Part shown: in pieces, positions 34,251 through 43,265 of the stretch
How the letters are laid out: each line of letters starts with the position of its first letter
Position numbering within the stretch: position 1 is the stretch's first letter
Origin: Flagellimonas spongiicola
Lineage (GTDB): Bacteria > Bacteroidota > Bacteroidia > Flavobacteriales > Flavobacteriaceae
Direction of reading: 5' to 3'
NCBI RefSeq assembly: GCF_023502425.1
Contig: NZ_JAMFMA010000004.1
Location: 62,001-126,000 of the forward strand
DNA length: 64,000 bases
Notes under the pieces: model-generated
What the model was told of the DNA's origin: nothing
Seen by the model: only the letters and a program-made list of their open reading frames with translations
Databases searched by the model: none
Position numbers and translations under genes: made by a program

Positions 34251-34549
34251 GCCAGCAGGCCACCTTATCGCTGTAATCCACTTGGTGGTATTAAAGAGGA
34301 AAGTCCGGACACCATAGTGCAGCATAGCGGGTAACGCCCGTCCGCCGAAAGGCGAGGACAAGTGCAACAGAAAGCAAGTACAGTTCGGCTGTAGTGAAAT
34401 CAGGTAAACTCTATGCGGTGAAACGTCACGTAAACCAGTGTTTGAGGGCTGCACGCCCAAATTGGAGGGTAGGCGGTTTGAGCTTTTGGGCAACCAAATG
34501 CCTAGATAAATGATAAGGGTATACAGAATCCGGCTTATGGCCTGCTTTT
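34251..34549 (+). ncRNA. rnpB: RNase P RNA (class A)
   Basis: The catalytic RNA of RNase P, which trims 5' leaders from tRNA precursors. The conserved 5' core GAGGAAAGTCCGGACACCAT (34298-34317 region) and the 3' core ACAGAATCCGGCTTAT are both present and form the P4 pairing. The ends pair as helix P1: AGCAGGCC (34254-34261) with GGCCTGCT (34539-34546). Internal landmarks include GGTAAACTC and the AAACGTCACGTAAACC region. About 300 nt, a normal bacterial A-type size. Exact ends are uncertain by a few bases. It is convergent with rsmD, only 14 bp away. Confidence 0.96.
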
Positions 34550-34563
34550 CTTGAATTCAGTAA

Positions 34564-35106
34564 TTATTCTTCCGACTCGAAGAAACTAAATATACTACCG
34601 CCATATTTTCGTTGTTCGGTAAATTTAGAATGGCTGGATAAGTTGGTTTGATCGGAGTGTTCTACGATTAGCACTCCCGATGCTTCAAGTAGTTTGTTTA
34701 CCATGACCAAATCCACAAGTTTAAAAAAGAGACTATCTTCAAAATTGTATGGCGGGTCCGCGAAAATTATATGGGCCTGTTGTTTACTGCGTTCTAGATA
34801 CTTGAAAACATCCGATTTTATGGGGTTAATTGGTAGTTCCAGCTCCTTTGATATCTTGGAAATATATTGAACGCAACCTGCATAACTATCTACAGCAACA
34901 ATCTCTGGACATCCCCTTGACCCAAATTCAAAACTGATATTCCCCGTACCGGCGAACAAATCCAGAACATTGATTTCGTCTAGATAGAATCGGTTGTTCA
35001 AAATATTGAAGAGGCCTTCTTTGGCCATATCCGTGGTAGGGCGCACCGGTAATTTTTTTGGTGCAGTAAGCCTTTTGCTCTTGTACTTTCCTGAAATGAT
35101 TCGCAT
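34564..35106 (-). CDS. rsmD: 16S rRNA (guanine966-N2)-methyltransferase
   Basis: A 180-residue SAM-dependent methyltransferase. The N-terminal block MRIISGKYKSKRL...RPTTDMAKEGLFNIL, SAM motif VLDLFAGTGNISFE and catalytic DPPYNFED (near residue 117) identify RsmD, which methylates G966 in 16S rRNA. Its ATG shares one base with the stop of the DUF3822 gene (TAATG), implying translational coupling. Confidence 0.95.
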   Translation of the reverse strand: MRIISGKYKSKRLTAPKKLPVRPTTDMAKEGLFNILNNRFYLDEINVLDLFAGTGNISFEFGSRGCPEIVAVDSYAGCVQYISKISKELELPINPIKSDVFKYLERSKQQAHIIFADPPYNFEDSLFFKLVDLVMVNKLLEASGVLIVEHSDQTNLSSHSKFTEQRKYGGSIFSFFESEE

Positions 35107-35939
35107 TACATCTGGCTTATGGCACTGAAATCAATAGCCTGGGATTCCAACTGGTCCAACGGATAATTGGCGTCTGTTGGCACGAAAACGGAAACATGCT
35201 TCACATAAGAATAGCAGAGATCAAAGATTTCATCTCCTTCCTCAATTGTTCCGAAGAGTTTTAATTGCACCTGTTCCAAATCAATTTCCAATTGTTCCAA
35301 ACTGAACAATAGGAAATACAGGAAATCCTCCTTGGTCTTATATTCAAAATGATTATAGAACAACAGTTTTTTATCTGAGATCACCACGACTTCCATTTCT
35401 TTTTCCGAGACATGAACGTAGCAAAAGGGTTTGGAAGATGCTCGGGATTGATTTAAAAGCGTGCTAATTAAAACTGTTCCTGTGTGTTTAAATTCAAATT
35501 CGCCGAACAAATCGAAGATATGATTATTGATATTGGCGAATGGGACATACACATTTACTAAATCGTGATTGGCAATTTCATCATATGCAATATGATCATT
35601 TGCCATGATTTTGGTATTAAACTTTAAATAGTTGGCAAGCTCCTCTTCTTTAAACAGGGTTTTTGGAACCAAACCAAAAAGACCATTTTTATGGATGACC
35701 ACTACCTCGGAAAATTTAGAACCAGAGGTACTGTTCTTGTTCAATACCGATTTTAACTCTTTGAGCATCAAATAAGGCGTTGATGCAGTTTTGAAGTGTA
35801 CCTTGTCAAACACAAGAATCTCATTGGAAACTGTATCTAGTACACAAAAAGAAAGTCCATTCAAACCAACTTGAATGGACAATTTCTTAAAAGAGTTTTC
35901 GGAATTTTGTTCCTGTATATTATTGGTCTTTTCTGTCAT
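35106..35939 (-). CDS. DUF3822 family protein
   Basis: A 277-residue soluble protein of a family largely confined to Bacteroidota. The N-terminal strand pattern KLSIQVGLNGLSFCVLDTVSNEILVFDKV is characteristic. No catalytic motif is recognised. The ATG at 35939 gives the typical family N-terminus; an ATG at 35960 adds seven residues but deepens the overlap with the upstream gene from 20 to 41 bp. It is in an operon between a two-TM protein and rsmD. Function unknown. Confidence 0.82.
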   Translation of the reverse strand: MTEKTNNIQEQNSENSFKKLSIQVGLNGLSFCVLDTVSNEILVFDKVHFKTASTPYLMLKELKSVLNKNSTSGSKFSEVVVIHKNGLFGLVPKTLFKEEELANYLKFNTKIMANDHIAYDEIANHDLVNVYVPFANINNHIFDLFGEFEFKHTGTVLISTLLNQSRASSKPFCYVHVSEKEMEVVVISDKKLLFYNHFEYKTKEDFLYFLLFSLEQLEIDLEQVQLKLFGTIEEGDEIFDLCYSYVKHVSVFVPTDANYPLDQLESQAIDFSAISQM

Positions 35940-36654
35940 AGATTGGAGGCCAGTTTCCATTTGTACTTACATCGGTAAGTGAACCAACCTTAATTTCTGT
36001 ACCATTAACTTCTTCAACACTTTGATGTGCGTTTTCCCGAGCTAACAAATCTCTTGGCTGATCGTATAATACCAAATCTTTTTTCGCTTTGGCTTCGAAT
36101 ACAGGTGCTTTGTATCCTTGCTTATCAATAATATCAGCCTTCATTTCAAACTTCTCACCACCTTGAGCATATGGAATGTTCATCATCGTTTTGTAACGAT
36201 CGTCATTTTTGAAAAGAGAGTCTTTTACTTTAACAAATCCAAGCGTGTCAACAACAATTGTATCTACTTGTAAATCAATTTGGTATACTTTATTGTAGCG
36301 CATAAAGGAAGAATCCTTTTGCTGTGTAATGGTGTAGCTTCCAGTGTCCACGAATTGAACTAGACTGTTAAAGTTACTGGCAAATCTACCATTTACAGTT
36401 TTGTAAGCTTCCTGAGAATCCCTAATGTCCTTTAATTTAGCAATTACTTGCGAAAATCTTTCTTTTCTGACTTTTTTGAATTCGATAGGAGCGTTGATGG
36501 ATTGATAAATCATATAACCTAGAAAGATGCTCAAAAGTCCAAAGGCAAGAACCAAAATCGGTTTGACTTTCTGGGGTAAAAATCTGTCAATCAGGAATAC
36601 AAGGCCTATGGTAACAAGGCAAATAACAACAACGATAAGAATTAAGTTTAACAT
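35920..36654 (-). CDS. Hypothetical protein with two N-terminal membrane helices
   Basis: A 244-residue protein. Two hydrophobic segments (LILIVVVICLVTIGLVFLI and ILVLAFGLLSIFLGYMIY) are followed by a soluble region whose start, ERFSQVIAKLKDIRDSQEAYKTVNGRFASNFNSLV, resembles the helix of pseudopilin-like proteins. No family name is certain. The frame is open to 36696, but that point lies inside the candidate promoter, so the ATG at 36654 is chosen. It heads a three-gene unit with DUF3822 and rsmD. Confidence 0.75.
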   Translation of the reverse strand: MLNLILIVVVICLVTIGLVFLIDRFLPQKVKPILVLAFGLLSIFLGYMIYQSINAPIEFKKVRKERFSQVIAKLKDIRDSQEAYKTVNGRFASNFNSLVQFVDTGSYTITQQKDSSFMRYNKVYQIDLQVDTIVVDTLGFVKVKDSLFKNDDRYKTMMNIPYAQGGEKFEMKADIIDKQGYKAPVFEAKAKKDLVLYDQPRDLLARENAHQSVEEVNGTEIKVGSLTDVSTNGNWPPIYDRKDQ

Positions 36655-36693
36655 GCGAATATTGTCTTTCTTAGTTAATTTAGCGGTTACTGA

Positions 36694-36701
36694 CAAATCT
36701 A
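36694..36701 (-). promoter_or_regulatory. Candidate -7 element of the membrane protein-DUF3822-rsmD unit
   Basis: Minus strand TAGATTTG matches TAnnTTTG; a TTT (one mismatch to TTG) lies 19 bases upstream. Expected transcript start is near 36688, giving a leader of about 33 bases before the ATG at 36654. Confidence 0.5.
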
Positions 36702-36761
36702 CAATTTTTTTTTAATCACGAAACTTTTTGCTTTAAAAATCCATACCATTCAAAACAGCTT

Positions 36762-38195
36762 ATGACAGACCCTACTCCTGCAGGATTTTTGGAGATTCTT
36801 TTACAAAAATTTCCACATGAACCAACCCTAAAACAACACATCGCTTTAGAGAAGTTGTCCAAGTTTATTTTGGACCGAAAAAGTGAAAAGGTTTTTCTAT
36901 TGAAAGGATTTGCCGGTACGGGCAAAACCACATTAGTAGGTACTGTGGTAAATAGCCTTTGGAAAGTAAAAATGGGTTCTGTTTTGTTGGCACCCACCGG
37001 AAGAGCGGCCAAAGTGATGTCTTTGTATTCAAGTACAACGGCCTTCACCATCCATAAAAAAATATACTTCCCTAAGAAGCAAAGCGGTGGAGGTATACAA
37101 TTTGTGCTGTCACCTAATAAGCATCGAAATACATTGTTTATCGTTGATGAAGCATCAATGATTCCAGATACTGCAGCGGATTCAAAACTATTTGAAAATG
37201 GCTCTTTATTGGATGACCTTATGTATTATGTGTATGCTGGCCATAATTGCAAATTGCTGTTGATTGGCGATACGGCCCAGTTGCCACCTGTAAAATTGAA
37301 TTTAAGCCCCGCCTTGGAAGAGGACCGCATTGCGTTGAATTACAATAAGGAAGTAGAATGTTTGGAATTGGATGAAGTAATGCGACAGACCCGGGACTCG
37401 GGAATTCTGCATAATGCTACGCATTTAAGGGAACAATTACAACAACAATTCCATGAAACGTTTCAATTTGAATTAGGAAATTATCCTGATATTATCCGCT
37501 TGATTGATGGTGCTGAGATTCAAGGAGCCATTGATGATTCGTATTCCAATGACGGTAAGGAAGAGACTGCTATTGTGGTTCGGTCCAATAAAAGAGCAAA
37601 CCTATACAACCAGAACATCCGGGAGCGTATACTGTTTTTGGACAATGAAATTGCAGTAGGTGATTATATGATGGTGGTCAAGAACAACTATTTTTGGTTA
37701 AGACCTAATTCTGAAGCAGGATTTATTGCAAATGGCGATATAATCGAGATTTTGGAATTGTTTGCAATCAAAGAGCTCTACGGGTTTTCTTTTGCAGAAG
37801 TAAAGGTCAAAATGGTTGACTATCCAAATCAAAGACCTTTTGAAACCGTATTGTTGTTAGATACGATTAAGGCGGAAACTCCATCTTTGTCCTATGAAGA
37901 TGGGAATCGTTTGTATCAAGAAGTCATGCAAGACTACGCACATGAAAAATCCAAATACAAAAAGTTCCTAGGTGTAAAGAACAACAAATACTTTAATGCA
38001 TTACAGGTAAAGTTTTCTTATGCTATTACCTGTCACAAGTCCCAGGGAGGTCAATGGAAAAATGTGTTTGTAGAGCAACCTTATTTGCCCAATGGCGTGG
38101 ATAAGGATTATTTAAGATGGCTATATACTGCTGTCACTAGGGCTAAGGAGAAGTTATATCTTATTGGCTTTAAAGATGATTTTTTTGTTGACTAG
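36762..38195 (+). CDS. RecD-like SF1 DNA helicase
   Basis: A 477-residue ATP-dependent helicase. Walker A is GFAGTGKTTLV (about residues 49-59), Walker B VDEASMIPD, motif III LLIGDTAQLPP, and a C-terminal UvrD-like block with CHKSQGGQWKNVF and YTAVTRAKEKLYLIG. It resembles the short RecD-like or Dda-like helicases rather than RecD of RecBCD, as no recB or recC is near. Probable role in replication or repair. Confidence 0.9.
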   Translation: MTDPTPAGFLEILLQKFPHEPTLKQHIALEKLSKFILDRKSEKVFLLKGFAGTGKTTLVGTVVNSLWKVKMGSVLLAPTGRAAKVMSLYSSTTAFTIHKKIYFPKKQSGGGIQFVLSPNKHRNTLFIVDEASMIPDTAADSKLFENGSLLDDLMYYVYAGHNCKLLLIGDTAQLPPVKLNLSPALEEDRIALNYNKEVECLELDEVMRQTRDSGILHNATHLREQLQQQFHETFQFELGNYPDIIRLIDGAEIQGAIDDSYSNDGKEETAIVVRSNKRANLYNQNIRERILFLDNEIAVGDYMMVVKNNYFWLRPNSEAGFIANGDIIEILELFAIKELYGFSFAEVKVKMVDYPNQRPFETVLLLDTIKAETPSLSYEDGNRLYQEVMQDYAHEKSKYKKFLGVKNNKYFNALQVKFSYAITCHKSQGGQWKNVFVEQPYLPNGVDKDYLRWLYTAVTRAKEKLYLIGFKDDFFVD

Positions 38196-38219
38196 GAATA
38201 CTTTACTTTAGTCAAAGTC

Positions 38220-38792
38220 ATGGGAATGAGTCCAGATACCATACTAAGTATTTTTTTAGGCATTGGCCTTGCTGCATCCGTTGGATTTCGGGTGTTTTTA
38301 CCATTATTTACGCTGAGTTTGGCGGCCTATTTAGGTGCATGGGATTTAAATGAAAATTGGGAATGGATTGGTAGTTTGGCAGCTTTGATTACGTTAGGTG
38401 TAGCTACGCTAGTCGAAATATTCGCCTATTTTATTCCATGGGTGGATAATGCATTGGATAGTTTGGCTGTCCCCTTGGCTGCAATAGCGGGAACGGCGGT
38501 GGTTGTGTCCACTGTAGCTAATCTAGACCCTGTAGTAACCTGGTCATTGGCTATAATTGCCGGAGGTGGTACTGCCACAGCTATCAAGGGCGCCAATGCA
38601 GCAGGAAGACTTACTTCCTCTGCTACCACAGGCGGACTTGCAAATCCATTAGTATCAACCGTTGAAACAGGAACAGCTGTTGTGGTTTCCACCGCATCAA
38701 TTTTAGTGCCCCCAATTGCAGCTATTTTAGTAATTGTTATTTTGGTCGTCATTTTTAGGATTTATCGCAAATTGCGGCCGAAAAGCAAATAA
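38220..38792 (+). CDS. DUF4126 domain-containing membrane protein
   Basis: A 190-residue protein with four to five hydrophobic helices rich in Ala, Gly and Val. The N-terminal ILSIFLGIGLAASVGFRVFLPLF and the central GGGTATAIKGANAAGRL segment, containing small-residue repeats, match the DUF4126 family. Function unknown. The gene lies 24 bp after the helicase and 20 bp before kdsB. Confidence 0.85.
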   Translation: MGMSPDTILSIFLGIGLAASVGFRVFLPLFTLSLAAYLGAWDLNENWEWIGSLAALITLGVATLVEIFAYFIPWVDNALDSLAVPLAAIAGTAVVVSTVANLDPVVTWSLAIIAGGGTATAIKGANAAGRLTSSATTGGLANPLVSTVETGTAVVVSTASILVPPIAAILVIVILVVIFRIYRKLRPKSK

Positions 38793-38812
38793 TAACCCCC
38801 TAAACAATACGA

Positions 38813-39541
38813 GTGAAGATTATTTCAATGATACCGGCTAGGTACCAAGCCTCCAGATTCCCTGCTAAACTAATGCAGGATTTGAAAGGTAAACCGGTTA
38901 TTGTCAGAACCTATGAAGCCGCTGTCAACACCGGGTTGTTTGACGAGGTTTACGTAGTGACGGATAGTGATTTGATTTTTGATGTTATCTCAGAAATAGG
39001 AGGAAAAGTGCTAAAAAGTCGAAATGAACATGAAAGTGGTAGTGATCGCATAGCTGAAGCTGTTGAGGATTTGGAGGTTGACATTGTTATTAATGTTCAA
39101 GGGGATGAACCTTTTATTGATAAAGAGAGTTTGACCAAGGTAATTGAAGTCTTTCACAATGATCCTGAAAAAGATATTGATTTGGCTTCATTGATGACTC
39201 CGATTACTGATTGGGATGAGATTTCAAATCCAAATACAGTAAAGGTAATAGTGGATAACCAAGATTTCGCTTTGTATTTTTCGCGGTCGCCAATACCATA
39301 TCCACGTGACGAAAACGTAGAATCCGTGTATTATAAACATAAGGGTATCTATGCTTTTCGTAAAAGGGCATTATTGGATTTTCAGCGCCTACCGATGCTT
39401 ACATTGGAAGCAAAGGAAAAAATTGAGGCCATCCGATTTTTGGAATATGGCAAAAAAATAAAAATGGTGGAAACGCATGTTACCGGAATTGAAATTGATA
39501 CCCCCGAAGATTTAGAACGAGCCAAAAAGGCATGGACATAG
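38813..39541 (+). CDS. kdsB: 3-deoxy-manno-octulosonate cytidylyltransferase
   Basis: A 242-residue nucleotidyltransferase that activates Kdo to CMP-Kdo for lipopolysaccharide inner core synthesis. The N-terminal motif is [16 protein letters not shown] (residues 7-22 approximately), with [11 protein letters not shown] near residue 98 and [10 protein letters not shown] near residue 160. It starts with GTG at 38813; no in-frame ATG fits the family start. It overlaps the HAD gene by 10 bases. With the nearby kdnB-like gene, its substrate may be 8-amino-Kdo, as in Shewanella; this is an inference. Confidence 0.95.
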   Translation: MKIISMIPARYQASRFPAKLMQDLKGKPVIVRTYEAAVNTGLFDEVYVVTDSDLIFDVISEIGGKVLKSRNEHESGSDRIAEAVEDLEVDIVINVQGDEPFIDKESLTKVIEVFHNDPEKDIDLASLMTPITDWDEISNPNTVKVIVDNQDFALYFSRSPIPYPRDENVESVYYKHKGIYAFRKRALLDFQRLPMLTLEAKEKIEAIRFLEYGKKIKMVETHVTGIEIDTPEDLERAKKAWT

Positions 39542-40236
39542 ATTTAAAAAACATAAAAGTAATCGGCTTTGACGCCGATGATACCCTGTGGGTCAATGAA
39601 ACCTACTTTCGAGAAACTGAAGAACGTTTCGCGGAATTGTTGGAATCTTATGAAACCAAAAACAAAGTGGATCAAGAGCTCTTCAAAATGGAGATGCAGA
39701 ACTTGGAACTCTATGGCTATGGTGTCAAGGGATTCGTACTTTCCATGATTGAATCCGCACTTGATCTTTCCAATAACAACATACCACAAGAAACACTATT
39801 GGAAATAATCAAGCTAGGTAAGCGTATGATCTCGCATCCGGTTGAATTGTTGGATGGTGTAGAAGAAGTATTGTCCACCCTAGAGCATAAATACCGTTTA
39901 ATTATACTCACCAAAGGCGACCTTTTGGACCAGGAACGCAAATTGGAAAAATCTGGTATATCCAGGTATTTTCATCATGTTGAGGTGCTTAGTGATAAAA
40001 AAGAGAGTAATTACAAAAACCTATTGGAGCACTTGGAAATCGATGTAAACGAATTCTTGATGATCGGGAATTCATTGAAATCAGATGTGCTGCCTATTTT
40101 GAATATAGGCGCAAGGGCAGTTCACGTACCTTTTCATACCACTTGGGCCCATGAAATGGTGGACGATACCAAGCAAGTGAACAATCATTTAAAGTTAAAC
40201 AGCCTCAAGGATATTTTGAAGTATTTGGATAACTAA
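39532..40236 (+). CDS. HAD family hydrolase
   Basis: A 234-residue haloacid dehalogenase superfamily phosphatase. Motif I is GFDADDTLW (Asp nucleophile near residue 15), motif II IILTKGD, motif [19 protein letters not shown] helical cap lies between motifs I and II, so it is not the capless KdsC. Substrate unknown. Overlaps kdsB by 10 bp and the next gene by one base (TAATG), so the three are translated from one message. Confidence 0.88.
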   Translation: MDIDLKNIKVIGFDADDTLWVNETYFRETEERFAELLESYETKNKVDQELFKMEMQNLELYGYGVKGFVLSMIESALDLSNNNIPQETLLEIIKLGKRMISHPVELLDGVEEVLSTLEHKYRLIILTKGDLLDQERKLEKSGISRYFHHVEVLSDKKESNYKNLLEHLEIDVNEFLMIGNSLKSDVLPILNIGARAVHVPFHTTWAHEMVDDTKQVNNHLKLNSLKDILKYLDN

Positions 40237-41363
40237 TGAAGACAGAAAGTAATTTGAAAAAGGACAAAGGCATAGCGAAAAATACTTCGGGCCACAGGAA
40301 TTTTCCTATGGTTCCAAGGGTGGTATTTGGTCAAGGAAGCTTCCATCAATTAGGTGAAATTCTATTGCCCAGACGCAGAAATTCAGACGCACCTTTTATC
40401 TATTTGGTGGATGATTACTTTGAAGATAAGAGTTTGGCACATGACATCCCTTTGATTTTCAATGATGAGCTCATATTTGTTTCGGCCGAAGAAGAACCAA
40501 AAACCCAACAAGTGGATGCACTGGTTTCTCGAATCCGGGAACGGTTTGATGAAATGCCATCCGGGATAGTAGGTATTGGAGGTGGAACACTTTTAGATTT
40601 GGCCAAAGCAGTTTCGATTTTACTCAATAACAGTGGCCTTGCACACGATTACCAAGGCTGGGATTTGGTGCAAAAGCCATCAATTTACCACGTAGGAATT
40701 CCGACTATTAGTGGAACCGGGGCCGAAGTTTCCAGAACCACAGTGTTGTTAGGGCCAGAAAAAAAACTTGGAATAAACTCGGATTACACCACTTTTGACC
40801 AAGTGATTTTGGATCCGGATTTGGCGATTACAGTGCCAAAGGATCAATGGTTTTATACAGGAATGGATTGCTTTATCCATTGTGTGGAGTCACTTAACGG
40901 AACCTATTTGAATGCATTTAGTCAGAGTTATGGTGAAAAGGCAATGGAATTATGTAAGGAAGTATTTCTTGAAGATATACCCGATACTGAGTCACGTGAT
41001 AAATTAATGATGGCTTCATGGCATGGCGGCATGAGTATAGCTTATTCTCAAGTAGGCATTGCGCATGCCATGAGTTATGGATTGTCCTATTTACTGGGCA
41101 CCAAACATGGTGTTGGAAATTGCTTGGTGTTTAAACATTTGGGAGAATTTTACCCAGAAGGTGTTGCGTTATTCAATCAGATGTTGGAAAAACACAATAT
41201 TCAGTTACCTGAGGGAATTTGTGCCAATCTAACCCAAGACGATTTTGATATTTTGGTCAAAGTTGCATTGGGTATGGAACCTTTATGGGAAAACGCTTTG
41301 GGAAAGGATTGGAGAAGCATAATGACGCCAGAACGTTTACAACAATTGTATCAGCAAATTTAA
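40236..41363 (+). CDS. Iron-containing alcohol dehydrogenase, KdnB-like Kdo 8-oxidase
   Basis: A 375-residue group III (iron-type) alcohol dehydrogenase. NAD-binding GIGGGTLLDLAKAVS and the metal-binding GIAHAMSYGLS and HGVGNCLVF blocks are present. The sequence resembles KdnB, which oxidises the C8 hydroxyl of Kdo so that the aminotransferase KdnA can make 8-amino-8-deoxy-Kdo. Its one-base overlap with a HAD gene that itself overlaps kdsB supports this reading. KdnA is not in the window. A general alcohol dehydrogenase remains possible. Confidence 0.8.
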   Translation: MKTESNLKKDKGIAKNTSGHRNFPMVPRVVFGQGSFHQLGEILLPRRRNSDAPFIYLVDDYFEDKSLAHDIPLIFNDELIFVSAEEEPKTQQVDALVSRIRERFDEMPSGIVGIGGGTLLDLAKAVSILLNNSGLAHDYQGWDLVQKPSIYHVGIPTISGTGAEVSRTTVLLGPEKKLGINSDYTTFDQVILDPDLAITVPKDQWFYTGMDCFIHCVESLNGTYLNAFSQSYGEKAMELCKEVFLEDIPDTESRDKLMMASWHGGMSIAYSQVGIAHAMSYGLSYLLGTKHGVGNCLVFKHLGEFYPEGVALFNQMLEKHNIQLPEGICANLTQDDFDILVKVALGMEPLWENALGKDWRSIMTPERLQQLYQQI

Positions 41364-41396
41364 CGCTGAAGGAATTGTTTCATTAAAATTTCACCC

Positions 41397-41936
41397 ATGC
41401 ATCAATTTGCCAAATTCCTATATTATAAAGTACTCGGATGGAAATTGGTTGGAACGTTTCCAGATGTTGACAAATGCGTCATAATAGTGGTGCCGCATAC
41501 CCACTGGTTGGACTTCTTTTTGGGCCTGTTGGTGCGCAAAGTGATTAATAAGGATATGCACTATATCGGCAAGAAAAGCCTTTTTAAACCCCCATTTGGC
41601 TGGTTTTTTAGGTGGACCGGAGGAGCCCCAGTGGACCGAAGTAAGAATTCAAACACTGTTGATAGTATTGCGGATATTTTCAATCAGCGAAAGGTCTTTA
41701 GATTTGCCTTAGCTCCAGAAGGTACACGTAAAAAAGTGACTGCCTTAAAAACAGGTTTTTACCATATTGCCAAAAAAGCCAATGTGCCAATAGTTATGGT
41801 GGCGTTCGATTTTGGTAAAAAACAGGTAAAAATAGCTGAGCCTTTTATGGCCTCAGACGATATCCAAAATGATTTCAAGAATATTCGTGCGTTCTTCAAG
41901 GGCGTTAAAGGTAAAATCCCAGAATACAGCTATTAA
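41397..41936 (+). CDS. 1-acyl-glycerol-3-phosphate acyltransferase-like protein
   Basis: A 179-residue PlsC-family acyltransferase. The HX4D catalytic motif is HTHWLD (about residues 36-41), and the EGTR substrate motif (near residue 105) is present. Smaller than typical PlsC (about 240), without clear N-terminal membrane helices. It follows the kdnB-like gene by 33 bp, so a role in lipid A or phospholipid acylation is possible. Its 3' end overlaps the convergent gene by four bases. Confidence 0.88.
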   Translation: MHQFAKFLYYKVLGWKLVGTFPDVDKCVIIVVPHTHWLDFFLGLLVRKVINKDMHYIGKKSLFKPPFGWFFRWTGGAPVDRSKNSNTVDSIADIFNQRKVFRFALAPEGTRKKVTALKTGFYHIAKKANVPIVMVAFDFGKKQVKIAEPFMASDDIQNDFKNIRAFFKGVKGKIPEYSY

Positions 41937-42427
41937 GTTTTTTTGAGGGGTTCTGTTTTAGGTTTCTCAACTTTCTTTTTGTTTCCCGGAAACACCATAT
42001 TCGTGCTCGAGTAACTACCTCCAAAGGTTATGGCTGCAGCATAAACCTGTTGAATGGCATCTACCACTTGGGCATCACTTAGTTGTTTTAAAGGGTGGGC
42101 ATAAACCGACCAGATGATTTCATCACTAAGTGCATATTTTACATCCAATACGGAATGGAAATTGGCTACTAAGGCATTCAAAAGTTCTTCTTCACCAAGT
42201 TTGTCGCGTTCCACAATAGGTGAAATAATCCGCATCCGATTTGCATTTTCATCGAAAACACAAATAAGCATGGCACCATTCAAAACAAATTGATAAGAAT
42301 TTCCGGCAGTTTGAACCGTATCTGCCTCTTGTTTAATAATCTCCAACAATTTTTTTGGAGTCATTTCTTGTGCAAGACAAGTGCTTGTGAATAAAATGGC
42401 CGTGAAGAAAAGATATAGTTTTCGCAT
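41933..42427 (-). CDS. Hypothetical secreted protein
   Basis: A 164-residue protein with a Sec signal peptide (cleavage near CLA-QE). The mature part looks like a small alpha/beta domain, possibly of the YbjN/type III chaperone fold (FVLNGAMLICVFDENANRMRIISPI), but the match is by eye. The tail is Lys/Pro-rich. No function known. Starts divergently neither to nor with a clear partner; YebC starts upstream on the same strand. Confidence 0.72.
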   Translation of the reverse strand: MRKLYLFFTAILFTSTCLAQEMTPKKLLEIIKQEADTVQTAGNSYQFVLNGAMLICVFDENANRMRIISPIVERDKLGEEELLNALVANFHSVLDVKYALSDEIIWSVYAHPLKQLSDAQVVDAIQQVYAAAITFGGSYSSTNMVFPGNKKKVEKPKTEPLKKT

Positions 42428-42495
42428 AGCAATGATTTTCCTTTTTGGTCGATACGAACTAGACCTCTTTACAAAACAATCCCGAAAGAAATCTT

Positions 42496-43206
42496 CTATT
42501 CCTTCATAGTATGATAGACGTTCTGCACGTCATCGTCCTCTTCGATTTTTTCCAATAGCTTTTCAACATCTGCAACCTGTTCCTCGGAAAGCTCTTTGGT
42601 TACTTGGGGGATGCGTTCAAATCCTGATGATATGATTTCAATATTGCGGGATTCCAGCTCTTTCTGGATTGCTCCAAAACTTTCAAAGGACGCATAAATA
42701 TGTATGCCATCCTCATCAACAAAGACTTCTTCAGCTCCAAAGTCTATCATCTCCAATTCCAATTCCTCTGGGTCCAATCCCTCGCTGTTTAAGGTGAAAT
42801 TACAGGTATGGTCAAACATGAATTCAACAGAGCCTGAAGTTCCCAAACTACCGTTGCACTTATTGAAGTAGCTTCGGATATTGGCAACAGTCCGCGTATT
42901 GTTGTCGGTTGCTGTTTCTATCAAAATGGCAATACCGTGTGGCGCATATCCTTCAAACAAGACTTCTTTGAAATCACCTTGGCTTTTGTCCGAAGCACGT
43001 TTTATCGCCCTTTCTATGTTGTCCTTGGGCATATTGGCCGCTTTGGCGTTTTGGATTACCGCCCTTAAACGCGCATTTGAATCAGGATCAGGACCACCCT
43101 CTTTTACGGCAATAACAATATCCTTGCCGATTCTAGTGAAGGCCTTGGACATTGCGGCCCAACGTTTCATCTTACGTGCTTTTCTAAACTCAAATGCTCT
43201 ACCCAT
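42496..43206 (-). CDS. yebC: YebC/PmpR family protein
   Basis: A 236-residue protein of the YebC/TACO1 family. The N-terminal MGRAFEFRKARKMKRWAAMSKAFTRIGKDI and the block RLRAVIQNAKAANMPKDNIERAIKRA are diagnostic. Members were described as transcription regulators and more recently as factors helping ribosomes through polyproline stretches. It has a canonical promoter upstream. Confidence 0.94.
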   Translation of the reverse strand: MGRAFEFRKARKMKRWAAMSKAFTRIGKDIVIAVKEGGPDPDSNARLRAVIQNAKAANMPKDNIERAIKRASDKSQGDFKEVLFEGYAPHGIAILIETATDNNTRTVANIRSYFNKCNGSLGTSGSVEFMFDHTCNFTLNSEGLDPEELELEMIDFGAEEVFVDEDGIHIYASFESFGAIQKELESRNIEIISSGFERIPQVTKELSEEQVADVEKLLEKIEEDDDVQNVYHTMKE

Positions 43207-43229
43207 TTTAATGTGATTTTGGACAATGG

Positions 43230-43259
43230 CAAATGTAACAAAATTTGAATCCTAGACAA
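43230..43259 (-). promoter_or_regulatory. Canonical Bacteroidota promoter of yebC
   Basis: On the minus strand: TTG (43259-43257), 19-base spacer, TACATTTG (43237-43230), an exact match to TTG-N19-TAnnTTTG. The leader to the ATG at 43206 is about 17 bases. Confidence 0.75.
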
Positions 43260-43265
43260 TGTCTC

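Noticed and set aside
34041..34493. Minus-strand ORF of 150 codons across rnpB and the dnaX promoter
   Set aside because: It is antisense to RNase P RNA and overlaps dnaX; the open frame is a by-product.
38426..38752. Antisense frame opposite the DUF4126 gene
   Set aside because: Its Thr/Ala/Val-rich translation mirrors the codons of the real membrane protein.
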